25,778 nucleotides of DNA from Pigoraptor chileana (lineage: Eukaryota; Opisthokonta; Filasterea). The stretch covers positions 1 to 25,778 of the forward strand of contig CALSCR010003268.1 of assembly GCA_943704495.1 (NCBI GenBank). The letters run 5' to 3'. The position numbers were made by a program, and so were the translations under genes. A model generated the notes under the pieces. The model did no database searches. It was not told the DNA's origin and saw only the letters and a program-made list of their open reading frames with translations. Positions 1 to 10,390 of the stretch are shown here, piece by piece (positions within the stretch are counted from its first letter, which is position 1; every line of letters begins with the position of its first letter).

Positions 1-120
1 GGGGGGGATGGTGTTTTGTTCTAAACGTGGTGCCATGCTGCTATAATCGCCCCTTTCTCACTCTTCTCCCCTTTCCCCCACCCTCACCCCAATACCAACT
101 GCCACCTTTCATCCATCCAG

Positions 121-507
121 CCCGCTCTCCTCTATCTGGTCCCGGCGTGCATCATCTTTAGTATGCTCGCGGCGCTTGTGTCTGGGGATTTCAAACAGTT
201 GTGGGCGTACGACGAGAACGGTATTCAGCCATCCGCATTACCAGCGTCCTCTCCAACAGCGCCTTCTCCAAACTCAAACATTGTCGGGCATGTATCGGAA
301 AAGGAATCCTCCGCCTCCGATTCCGCGGCGTCGTCGGAAAGTGCTGACACTGTGGCCAAAGGCAAGGGGAAGCGTGCAAAGTCGGGATCGAATGCGACGG
401 CGAGCGAATCAACCACCGCCGCGTCTACTGCATCCCCTGGAGCAGACAGCGGCGCCAACGGCAGCAAGGCCAAATCACGCACGGCAAAGTCAAAGAAGGC
501 CACGTGA
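121..507 (+). CDS. HM13: Signal peptide peptidase (SPP), C-terminal coding exon, partial
   Basis: SPP is a presenilin-type intramembrane aspartyl protease of the ER membrane that cleaves leftover signal peptides. Seen: after a pyrimidine-rich stretch and the acceptor ending at 120, the frame opens with PALLYLVPAC. This matches the family's PAL motif and last transmembrane segment (QPALLYLVPAC in animal SPP). It continues with a short cytosolic stretch, LVSGDFKQLWAYDENG, as in the animal protein. The exon gives 128 residues and stops with TGA at 505-507. The last ~85 residues are Ser/Ala/Lys-rich and look disordered. The protein ends in KKAT, a KKxx dilysine ER-retrieval signal, in the same place as KKEK in the human protein. 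The two catalytic aspartates (YD and GxGD) must lie upstream of the window. The exon start is set by homology and the acceptor; identity is confident, the exact splice point slightly less so. Confidence 0.9.
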   Translation, partial: PALLYLVPACIIFSMLAALVSGDFKQLWAYDENGIQPSALPASSPTAPSPNSNIVGHVSEKESSASDSAASSESADTVAKGKGKRAKSGSNATASESTTAASTASPGADSGANGSKAKSRTAKSKKAT

Positions 508-727
508 ATTTTCTCTCTTGATCTCGCGTGGGATGAAGGATCCGCTTGGGATGAAGGAATCGGCCCCTGCCGTTCTGTCGTGTCATGCTCGGTTGATGGC
601 TGCGCCAAATTGAATGTATTTTGCACCCCAGAAGGGTCTTGATTGCTCGCCACTCATTCGGCACACAATTTAAAATTTAAAATTCGTGGTTAGGGCATTC
701 ACACCGTTTAGTGGCAGCTGCCGTTCC

Positions 728-871
728 AGTTTGGCTTAGCATTTGCCCGACCGGCAAATCTAACGGGAATGTCACATGCACTTTTTATGTCTCATAAAAT
801 ATGATAGCAACCCTGCAAATGACCTCGGGATCGTCTGCATCACATGCCGTGAAGTTTGGCTTAGCATTTGC
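728..871. repeat. 19-nt direct repeat pair
   Basis: The string AGTTTGGCTTAGCATTTGC occurs exactly at 728-746 and again at 853-871, with a 125-bp start-to-start period. The sequence between the copies is not obviously repeated. It may be the remnant of a tandem duplication in the SPP 3' flank. Confidence 0.75.
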
Positions 872-1639
872 AGTTGCAGTTTGTGCATTTATTCCAGATT
901 CAGCGTCATAGAACATGTGTTTCTAACATGGATGTGAAGGCCATCAAAAGTTATTGCCGGATGCCAGAGAGATAGAGCCAATGGACGCACGCCAGCCCAA
1001 CGCACGCACATCCGTCACTCGGCTTCCTTGCATCTCGAATGGACGGCGCTTTTTATATGTGCACCCTCACTATCAGCACTGACTCGACTCAGACTGTCTC
1101 CCGTAAAGGTCTGCCCACACGGCATTGCGGAATGTGGCCGACTCCCAGTACTGCTTTGCAATCGCAGGCCCGGAAGCGAGTACAGACAGACGCATGTGCT
1201 TTAACACACATTGCAGTTGCGCATTGACGCCAGCAACGGAGATGCGAGGTCCTTGTTGGAGGGCAAGGGAACAAAGTGCCACACAATGACTTCGATGGGG
1301 AGTGACAAGAATGAAGCGGGTGTCAATGCCTGGGTTGGGTCGCCATCGTGTCCGAGGTTGAAAGTACTAGTCGTTGGCAGAAATCCTTGGGCTGATAAGC
1401 TCTCAGAAATGCCTGCGAGCAAGCCAAAAAACCCCGATATTCCGGGTATTGAGGGTACCAAAAAGAGTGAAACAGACAGCTGTGATACCCTACTGAGTAC
1501 TACTTACATTCAGAATACATAACATGGAGTATGAGCATGCGTCTGTGTAAGCACTAACCGGATTGAATTACATGTCACGGCTAAAACAGTGTGCGACGCG
1601 ACGTGTCGGTTGTTTGCGAGATCTCAGTTAGTAATCTGA

Positions 1640-2170
1640 GCCCGGCTCACTCTGACACTGCCTGACTGCGGCGCCAGGCCGCACTCACGGAGTGCCGTGA
1701 GAGCACCTGCTCTCTCCGTGAGTGCCCCTGGCTCAGTGCCTGCCAGTCAGGGTACTCACGCCGGGGGTACACAGTATAATACTGCTCGTCGTGTGTATAT
1801 GTACCCGCCGCTGCCGTCAGGGGGCCGACCGTCCGAGTGGCAGCCCCCCGCCCAACCGGCCGTGCGCGGCGGCCGGCGGCACTCCAGCACTGGCCCACCG
1901 GGCCGGCGCGCAGGTCAGACCGCCTCACGCAAAATGTGCATCGGCAAATTTTCCTACACCGATTCAGGCCAGAACTGCGCCCCGCGGCGGCCCATACGTA
2001 ACATACTGATGGGTACGAACGCAGTCCGGCCAAAGAGCGGCGAATACCAGTGTGCTAACAGTGCCGGCCGCCAGCCGACGCCGAGTAGTATTTCGGCGGT
2101 GGCCGGAAGCCGGTCGGCCGGGGCTCTCGCGGGCGCCGCCGGTTGCGTTTCCGGACAACAATCGGTGTGA
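1640..2170. other. GC- and CpG-rich island with hairpins
   Basis: This block is clearly richer in G+C and CpG than its flanks, with many GGCCGGC-like words. It starts with a long imperfect inverted repeat. A 12-nt word, TTGCGAGATCTC, flanks it at 1614-1625 and 2388-2399. Long open frames on both strands (for example 1697-2170 plus and 1647-2033 minus) are probably a by-product of low stop-codon density in GC-rich DNA. It may be a CpG-island-like promoter region for ARMC8 or a degraded non-autonomous mobile element; the sequence alone does not decide. Confidence 0.4.
1661..1751. repeat. Long imperfect inverted repeat (hairpin)
   Basis: The arms pair in register: CCTGACTG (1661-1668) with CAGTCAGG (1744-1751), GCCAGG with CCTGGC, and an 11-bp perfect stem CACTCACGGAG (1682-1692) with CTCCGTGAGTG (1714-1724). 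Inside it is a further 7-bp stem, GAGAGCA/TGCTCTC, with a 2-nt loop. An alternative small hairpin, CTCACGG-AGTG-CCGTGAG, overlaps the left arm. The cruciform spans about 90 bp. Confidence 0.75.
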
Positions 2171-2295
2171 GCGAAGTAGAACTGACCGGTGTTTCCATGC
2201 CGTCAGTATCCACAATACACAAACTATTCCCGGACGTATTCACTACTCAGAACTGAGTCACAGACTTCATGTCCGCAATTGTCACACGGACCAAA

Positions 2296-2313
2296 GGTGC
2301 TTATATAAGCACC
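2296..2313. promoter_or_regulatory. 18-bp perfect palindrome containing a TATA-like core
   Basis: GGTGCTTATATAAGCACC is an exact palindrome with TATATAA-type sequence at its centre, 311 bp upstream of the predicted ARMC8 start. Another palindrome, CGGACTGTCCG (2320-2330), follows at once, and ATCACGTGAT lies further downstream. A TATA element read in either direction, or a dimeric factor site, is possible. Transcription start data would be needed to call it a promoter. Confidence 0.4.
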
Positions 2314-2504
2314 CTTGAACGGACTGTCCGAGGAGCTGTCGCAGGTCCGGAAGTTACACCTACCATCACGTGATCACTCTGGTTCGCTTGCGAGATCTCG
2401 GTTTTAAAGTGAACTGACGAAGCTAAGGGTGATTCTGTCTAAGTTTAATAAATAGTCAACCCGGACAATTTTCATTGTGATGCAGTGTTTAAGCTCAGTG
2501 TTAC

Positions 2505-2536
2505 TTGTTGTTGTTGTTGTTATTGTTGTTGTTGTT
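2505..2536 (+). repeat. (GTT)n trinucleotide run
   Basis: About ten GTT units interrupted once by ATT, roughly 90 bp before the predicted ARMC8 start codon. It lies either in the 5' untranslated region or just upstream of it. Confidence 0.85.
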
Positions 2537-2623
2537 CGCTGAAAGGTCCATTTTCGCTTTACTTATTTGGGTGATGGAAACTTAGTCTGTCGAGAGAGTC
2601 TCACAGGACGCGCGGAAGCAAAG

Positions 2624-5600
2624 ATGCCGGTGAGAGACTGATCAAGATTAATGTGTACGAATGTGAGACTAAGCAAGATTAGTGTGTGTGCGTGCGTGTG
2701 TGTGTGTGTGTGCATGTGTGCGTGCGTGTGTGTGTGTGTGTGTGCGTGCGTGCGTGTGTGTGTGTGTGTGTGCGTGCGTGCGTGTGTGTGTGTGTGTGTG
2801 TGTGTGCGTGCGTGTGAATATACCTTGCCTAGATGCCAGTCGCTGGTAATAGATTGCGGCTTTACACTGGCATGTGCGTCTTTATTTACATTCATTTCAG
2901 CAACATCTCAACTCTCCACGATTATGCACACACGTCACACTCACTCACGTACTGCACACACCGCACACTTGTGTTTTCCCATTCAAACATACATTTAATC
3001 TGATTACACACGCACACGGGTCGCCAGGTGCGTGCGGAGCAGTTTATCCAGGGGCTATTGTCGGATGATGCCGACATACGGCTACGCTCAGTGCGAGCTC
3101 TCAAGAATGCTGTCATTGGCAACACTACAAAGAAGACCAACTTCATGCTTCTCGGTGCCATCCCAAGGTGCATCGCTTGCATTTATTGCATCTATTGCAT
3201 GTGTGCCAAGGCGTCTGATGTGGTTATTGGCCAGTGCAATCCTGTATGTGTCGATGACAGCCGTCTGATTTTGTGAGTACTTACACTATCGTCTGATGTC
3301 GGTGTGTACCAACTGCATCTTTTGCGTTTTTTTATTGTTATATCTTTCTTGTGCATGCAGGCTTGTTCAGTTGCTCCGACTCGAACATGATGCTGAGATG
3401 CTGATTCAGGTTGCGGCTGCACTGGGCAGCTTTGCGCACGGTATGCACGCACAATGAGGGCGTAATTTTGCAGCAGTGTTGTTGATCACTATGTGATGGA
3501 CAATGCAACCCTCAGACATTTTGCCTTGCTTGCCTTCATTTGTATACTCAACCAACACGCACACATGCACAGAAGCACACAAACACGCACGTACGCACAA
3601 TCCTGATATTGTTATATAGTGCTTGTATGCACTGGAAAAGCAATTGTGTTGTTTGCTGTTGTTTGTATGTGTGTGTCTTGGGTCATTGTCAACATTCCCC
3701 CTCATTGTGCCCTTCCTCACATGTGCGTATTAATTGTGCAGGGACGGACGACAGCATCCGCGCGATAATAGACAACGACGGCATTGCTGGTCTTGTTGGC
3801 ACGCTCACGCATGAAAATGTGCGCGTTGTTGAGGCGGGACTTCGGTCACTCAAAATTCTGTTGGAATCGCCGCTCCCCGCGAGGGACTCGATATTCGCGG
3901 TGGGTGAAATTAGGCTCGAATCTGCGCGTCCCTGAGTGCCTACGTGTCTCTGTCGGTGTGTGCTTGTGTGTTTTGAGTATATTATTTGTGCGCAGGTGTC
4001 GTGTGTGTGTGTTGTGCGAGGGGGGTCTGTCGTGTCTGCGCTCATATTGTGTGCTGTGTGTTTCTTACACAGGGAGAGGACACTATAATGCGCTTGGTTG
4101 AGTTTCTTTCTTCAACGAACGATGCCATCAGCGTGTCTGCGGGATATGTAATTGGGCGCTGCTGCGTGCACGCAGAGCATCAGAACGTTATAGCCTTCTT
4201 TGGAGGCATTGAAGGTCTTGTTGGTCTTCTTACCTCACACAATCCAAAGGTGAGCAGTGGGGGCTGCTCTACCAATTTGAGCGCGTGCAGTTCGCTTTTG
4301 GTGTTTGCGGGGACGGATTGGGCCCAATGGACGATTTATGGGAATGCATACTTTGTTGCTATTTAATGTGAATGGATGACGGCACTGAATTTGTGCAATC
4401 CATTGTGTGTGTGGTGTATTTTTGTCTTCGTTTTTGATCTCTTTTTTGTTTGCTCTCTCTCTCTGTTGACCTTTCTGTGTGTGCTTGAAATGTATTTTTT
4501 TTTGTTTCTGTGCGTGAGTGTGTTACTTATTTACTGCACGTGACTGCTACTCAAGCGACACATCGACACTGACGTTGCTGTTACTTCTCCGTGTCAACTG
4601 CACAATGTCCCCATGCATGCTATCACGTGGCACTCAATAGGCGCACGAGGCGTCGCTTGACGCACTTTCGGCACTCACACGCAACAACCGCAGCACCTCG
4701 CAAAGGGTGGCTGTGGCTGCCATCGGAGGTGTGTGTATGTGTGTGTATGTGGCTGATTTGCATAAACGATGTATGTAGCGCGCTTCCGTTTTGATTTGTG
4801 AGTAGTATATGAAGTTCTTTTCTCTGACGTGTGCGCGAATACATTTTCCGTGCCGATTGCTCTTCCCCACACTCAACCCCCCACCCCCGAAATACACTCT
4901 CCGTGTGTACATGCACATGCAACAGGAACGACTGTCGTCGTGTATTTGACACGTCTACTCCGCGACCGCCGACCGCTTATCCGCCTGCTTGCAGCAACAT
5001 GCCTGACAAACATTCACAGGAGTGGCGCTGAAATCGACGCAGCGTCGCCCCTTCTGGCTTCACCAAACAACGCTGGGCGATGGGCGATGTCCAGACAGTC
5101 CGTTGCCCCAATGCACCCCGAGGACACCGTCGACCCGATGCACGCCCTCTTACCAGCTCTGGTCAAACTGTGTGGCGACGCAGATGACAGCATGCGAGCA
5201 CGTGCCCCTCACGTGCTGGCGCACCTCATCGACGATAACGAAGACCTTCAGAAGGCCGCATGCGATGCAGACGCAATATCGGTCATTGGTGCGTACTTTT
5301 CCAAACTCCCTCCCTTTGTCCCGTCGTGCGATACAAGTGGCGCACCAAGTGGAGCGTCAGCTCTGTTACAATCCTCCGCGGGCGCGTCGTCAGCAATGGA
5401 CACAGCCACAGCACAAGCTGATCGGCACGTGACGCCGCAGGAGCTGAGGCGTGTGCACAGAAGGACGCTCCTTCATCCGCCGGTGGGACTTGGTGTGTCT
5501 CAGTCGGCGTCACCGCAGTCGGCGTCACAGTCGGCGTCAATGTTGTGGTTGTCACATGAAGAAGTTCCAAAGGTCGATCCCCGCATTGCGGACCGCATTC

Positions 5601-6270
5601 GAGAGGCAGCACTCGCTGCGCTTGCAGCGTTGTGCGCCAAGCGGGAGGACAGCAGGCGACAGGTGCGTGTGTGTGGTGTATGTGTGGTGTGTGTGTCTAT
5701 GTGTCTGTGTCTATGTCTGTGTTTTCGTATGTTTATCGCTGCTCCGATGCGTCCACCTCAAACTCACACTCTGTCATAAGTGTTTGTTGCCCACTTCCAA
5801 ACTCACTCACTCCACTCAATGCATTCGGCACATTGATTGTTGTAGGTCATTGAGGCCAAGACACTTCCGTACATTGTGGCTTGCATGGAGCATCCGTCTG
5901 TCGATGTGAGGGCTGCTGCATGCAGATGTGCACGCAGTCTGTCGCGCTCGGTAAAGAACCTCCGCACATCACTTGTGGATGCGGGTGCGTCGCGACCGCT
6001 GTTCAAGGTGAGATACCTCACGGTTGATGATGCTGATGTTGCTGTTGTTGGTGCTGGTGCTTGTGCTGTTGCCTGATGCTGGTGCTGGTATGGATATCGT
6101 TGTTTACCCTAGACATAATTTTGCAATGTGTCTTTGTATTTGCTTTTTTTGTTTGCTTATTTTCCTTTCGAATCGTCAGTTGCTATCGGACCCTTCGCTT
6201 GCGGTGCAGTCGGCGGCATCCGCAACCCTTTGCAACATAGTCCTTGACTTTTCTCCAGTGAAAAAGGTGG

Positions 6271-6309
<39 letters not shown>

Positions 6310-6465
6310 CGTATTTTATATACCCACGTAATTCTCACGATTCGCTCGCATGTTGAGTCATCCATATCACCAACAAAACTCACACTCGCGCTGATAGACG
6401 TCCCATGTACCCTTACTCAGGACCGCATGTGCATGCGCTCGCTTACACACTCACTCGGCATACGC

Positions 6466-6499
<34 letters not shown>

Positions 6500-8472
6500 T
6501 ATATATATATACACACACAAAACAACCAACACAAACACAACACAAACATAACATTGGGACACCACAATGTGCAGGTCATTCTGGAGCAAGGTGGTCTCCC
6601 TAAACTCGTTGCCCTTACACACTCAACCGATTCGACCCTTCGTTTGAACGGTGTGTGGGCCGTGAAGAACTTGCTTTATCAGGCGGATGGCGCAACAAAA
6701 GACGCGACTATGCTCGAGCTTGGATGGGACGTGCTCCTCACGTGGGTGCCCGTCTCTGCGTTTAATGTTTATGTGTGATGTGTGTGTGTGTTGGGGGGGG
6801 GGGGCTCTTTGTGTGTTTTCATGCGCTTTTTGGATGGGAAAGGGAAGCATCGGTTTGGACTTTGTTTTGGTCATGGTACTGTTTGTATTGTGACCGTTTA
6901 TAACGCCAGCCGCGACTTGGATGTGCAGGCTTATGAACGATCCCGAGGAGGACGTCCAAGAGCAGGCGATTACTCTGCTGCGGAATCTTGTTTACGGAGG
7001 AAGCAAGGTGTGTTGTGCGGTTTGTGTGTGGGAGCGTCATAGAATGATGATGATGATGTGTGTGTGGTGTACACGTGTATCTGTGCGATTGTGTTCTTTT
7101 GGCTGTGTATGTCAGGGGGTGAGCAAGTGCCCTTTCGTAAATGTCTTCACGCTCATTGTGTGCCCACTGGCGCATACATATTCAAGTACACGCAACAGTG
7201 GTTTCAGAGATGCGACTTTCTTACATGTTTGTTCGTCTGTGTGTGTGTGTGTGTGTGTGTGTGGTCTGAATTGCAGGAAATTGCGAAAGTAATGGCTCAT
7301 TGCGACCGATTCCTAATTCCGATGCTCGAGTCAAAGCTCACCTCCCATGTCACCTCCCCAAAAATACTTGTCCAGGTAACAATCGACACCTGCCTACATA
7401 CACACACACACACACACACACATACAATTATACACATGCACACACACCCTGTCAATTCAAAGTGATGACACATGCATGTGCGCTCTTTTTAACGCCATTG
7501 TGTGGGTGTGCACTTCCATCAATATTGACCAATGGCTGTTTTCAATCACTCATTGTTTGTCTGTCTGTTTCTTCTGTTTTGTGTTGTTATTTTTTTGTTG
7601 TTTTGTTCTTTTGTTGTTTTATTGTTTTGTTTTGTTGTGTTGTTTTATGGCGGAATCGTTGTCGGACGCACGCAGGCACTGTATGTCGTCTGTAATATTG
7701 CGACGGGCCGTGAAGAACACAAGGCCGCCATCATGAATTCAATGCCCATACTAATGGCCATACAGGTTGCAATGGTGAGTGTGTGCACGTGCATGCATGT
7801 GCGTGAGTGTGTGGTTTAAGAGGTGTGTGTAGCGCGGCGCAAAGGACTGGATTGGAGCCGATATGTCCCCATAGCGTGATTGTCCATCTCTCATATACCG
7901 CACCTGAATCCTTCCTGTGCTGGCAACAATACCGAATTCAACAAACACACAAACGCACTATCAATAAACACCACAAACAACAAACAACAAACAACAAACG
8001 CACACAACACACACGCATACACACACACGCACACACAAACGCACACAACACATATACACACTCACACATATACACACGCACAACACGCACAACACACAAA
8101 TGCGCGCCGTGTCTGCTGTGCTTCAGGCCCATGCCGACCCTGCCTTCCGAGTGGCGGCCACGTGGTGCATCATCAATCTGACGTGGACGGAGGATGCAGG
8201 TGGGTCTGTCTAGCGTCCCGCTGTAACCCGCTCATATTGTTTTGTCTGGAATTCGGCCTGGATTCGATGAGGCGTTTTGTGTACTATGGTCTTTGTTACG
8301 GCATTGCTCACACCTCACTGTTACTGAACTCGCCGCAGGTGCCGAAGAGCGAGTGCACCGATTGCGAGATCTCGGCTTTGTCGAACGGCTGGTGGCCATG
8401 ACAGAGGATACCAACCTCGAGGTGGTTGAGCGTGTCCGGACGGCACTGGAGCAATTTACCCGGGTGACATGA
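2624..8472 (+). CDS. ARMC8: ARMC8 / Gid5 homolog, armadillo-repeat subunit of the CTLH/GID E3 ubiquitin ligase
   Basis: Armadillo-repeat scaffold that in the CTLH/GID ligase helps recruit the substrate receptor (family knowledge). Exons: 2624-2629, 3028-3167, 3361-3440, 3742-3899, 4073-4249, 4641-4728, 4926-5662, 5846-6007, 6180-6266, 6575-6741, 6929-7007, 7277-7375, 7676-7774, 8127-8199, 8339-8472. They sum to 2286 nt, 761 residues plus TGA, with phases matching throughout. Diagnostic matches to animal ARMC8 run in order: ALKNAVIGN near residue 25, SLSRSV-LRTS in exon 8, CNIVLDFSP in exon 9, [12 protein letters not shown] in exon 10, LLRNLV in exon 11, and a C-terminus RLRDLG...ALEQF. At 761 residues it is longer than the animal form (about 670) because exon 7 carries two low-complexity insertions at about residues 253-283 and 347-430, the second with QSAS repeats. 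The first coding exon is only ATGCCG, chosen for its donor and phase. The rest is strong; that exon is the weakest part. Confidence 0.9.
2682..2816 (+). repeat. (TG)n microsatellite in ARMC8 intron 1
   Basis: About 135 bp of TG with periodic TGCG interruptions, starting ~50 bp after the predicted donor at 2630. The 3' part of the same intron is rich in CA/CAC. Its six-frame Cys/Val or Thr/His ORFs are artefacts of the repeat. Confidence 0.95.
6274..6498 (+). repeat. Paired (GT)n and (CA)n runs within one ARMC8 intron
   Basis: Intron 6267-6574 has a pure GT run at 6274-6308, right after its donor, and a pure CA run at about 6464-6498, followed by a short (AT)n and the acceptor. The two runs are complementary in the transcript and could form a long stem that loops out the middle of the intron. 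Confidence 0.85.
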
Positions 8473-8732
8473 TGAATGGCCGATTGGCCCTGTATAGACT
8501 ATTGTGTGTAGAAGTCAATTCAATATTGATGATGCTATGCCGATTCCTGATAAATGAAAAAGGTTTTTAAAAAAAGCGGAGACACTAACTGAGACAGCTG
8601 TGCTGTTGACTTGCATCAAAAATTCGACTTCTCACGTCCTCTGAAACCTGACATTCGAGGCAAACTGAGGCACAAACAACGTGTGTGCAACACGTGTGTG
8701 CGTGCTTGCTATGATCGTCTTCCACACGGTAT

Positions 8733-8738
8733 AATAAA
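8733..8738 (+). promoter_or_regulatory. Candidate polyadenylation signal for ARMC8
   Basis: AATAAA lies 261 nt after the ARMC8 stop codon within ATAATAAATAG. A second copy sits at 8994-8999. No 3' end data are available, so use of either is inferred. Confidence 0.35.
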
Positions 8739-9045
8739 TAGAGCGCGTCATTCAGATAAGCGTTGACCGCACTCTTGACTGGATTTCGTTGCTTGTGATA
8801 CTGATATTACGTCGACTCTTTCGCTGCACACAACTCTCGAGCTCCGAAGTAGTGGCATTCAATACACATCTGATGTGCTGATTGTGAGTGAGGGCATAAT
8901 GATCACAGACTATCCTGTATGACGCAGCATTCAAGCAGACGATAGAGCTCGATAGATAAATTGCAGCCCCCCCATCCGATCTATTGATCCATCAATAAAT
9001 GCAGTTGATTTTCCACGATTTGCACTTGGTTTGGTTCAATGTGCG

Positions 9046-9155
9046 ATCATAGTAAGAGGGTTCATAGTAAGAGGGGTTATAGTGAGTGAGAGGGGTCAGT
9101 GAGACGGGGTCATGCCGGTGAGAGGCCGTGGTCATAGTGAGGGGTCTCAGTGTTG
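9046..9155 (+). repeat. Degenerate tandem repeat
   Basis: About seven diverged units of 13-22 bp built around TCATAGTAAGAGGGG / TCATAGTGAGGGG. The first two units (from 9047 and 9062) are almost identical and later ones drift (TCAGTGAGACGGGG, TCATGCCGGTGAG). It lies in the gap between the convergent genes. Confidence 0.7.
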
Positions 9156-9506
9156 ACTGAAGCAGTCTTCATTGTCAGTACCGACGTCAATGCATTTGCA
9201 CTGATCATGACACTGCGCGATGCAGTCACTACAACTCCATGTGCTCCGGGGCTTCCTCTTCCTTGGCCGTCCCTTTGTCGAGGTGGTCGGTTCCCTCTGA
9301 CACGAGCTGCAGTGCATATCCGCGCAATGAAGAAGTTGCCAGTATCTATTTAGCGTTTTGTCCATGAACTTCCGCACGTGCCGTGCAGACAGATTAGAGA
9401 AAGGGTTGGCAAGGGTTGCATAACCGATTCATATCCGTCAGTCAACAATAGAAAGGGAATGCCGCACACTATTAGTACGCTAAGTTGAACGTGGTCTTGG
9501 AAGCCA

Positions 9507-10356
9507 TTAACAATTTGAATGGACGGCCCGCATTAGCAGTATCCATTTGATTAAAAAGCCCGATCGACTTCCACTGTTGCTCATACATTCACCCACCGTC
9601 GGTCGCTGTGCACGAGGTGGACACAATGCGCTCTTGAATGCAAACGCCTCGGATAGTAACCGTGCGCCATTTCGTGCGACGACGAGCTGCGTTTCCATCA
9701 TCGAGAGTGCGGACTCTGCCGCGTTCAAGTAAACGACGTTGCATGCCGGAATTATTGGAGGGAATGCATCCATCGTCATGGAAACGGGCGATAGCATTGG
9801 ATAAGCATGCTTCCACGAGTGGCGGTGCACGGCCTGCGGAAACAGACACATCACACACATCACACGCACAATTGTTTGATTAACCTTCACAATTACGCGA
9901 GAAATAAATGACAAGAACTCAACGTAACAGATTCCAGGAGTGAATGTAACTATCTGCGTAGACAGCCCAATAGCATGGCAACTGACACACACAGTTAGAC
10001 GGCGACTGCCTCTTGTAGTGTTACTCATCGATCGAACTTGAACGACGATATATAGTCTCACCACCAACTCTCAACACTCAATATGCGGGCAGCGACAAGA
10101 AGAAACCAAACAAACCTTGCGGTCGGTGAACAGCCGCTTCAACCATTCGTCTGACAAATGCTCCCGCGAGAGCAGTTTGTAAGTGCCCATGCCATCGGCG
10201 CCATCTCTAACATGCTGCAGACTGATGAAGGGGAGCGCTTCGTATGGACCCTGTGCCTCCGATGTTAGAATGTGGCTGGGAATGGCGCTGTCGGGCGGCG
10301 CATCGCGCACAAACACGCTTGCGTTGAGGTGGCCCCGCACCACCTGTGCATGTGTG

Positions 10357-10390
<34 letters not shown>

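Larger units (their letters stand above)
508..2623. other. Intergenic region between SPP and ARMC8
   Basis: This covers the SPP 3' flank and the ARMC8 upstream region. No ORF here is recognisable on either strand. The frame 1211-1522 (+) and its antisense partner 1201-1461 show no family resemblance and no splice context. The left part (about 508-1000) is AT-richer and holds a 19-nt direct repeat. The middle (about 1640-2170) is GC- and CpG-rich with hairpins. The right part has a palindromic TATA-like site and a GTT run before the ARMC8 start. An AATAAA occurs at 2447-2452, too far downstream to assign to SPP. Confidence 0.6.
8473..9506. other. Convergent intergenic region (ARMC8 / PCYOX 3' ends)
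   Basis: Both neighbouring genes end here. Nothing codes convincingly. Candidate polyadenylation hexamers for ARMC8 are AATAAA at 8733-8738 and 8994-8999. A degenerate tandem repeat lies at about 9046-9155. I did not find an AATAAA in PCYOX orientation. Confidence 0.6.

Noticed and set aside
1201-1522. Possible small gene (103-residue plus frame or 86-residue minus frame)
   Set aside because: No family similarity and no clear start or splice context; the two frames overlap each other. Left unannotated for lack of support.
1697-2170. 157-residue plus frame and overlapping minus frames in the GC-rich island
   Set aside because: They follow from few stop codons in GC-rich DNA. There is no recognisable motif and no matching splice structure.
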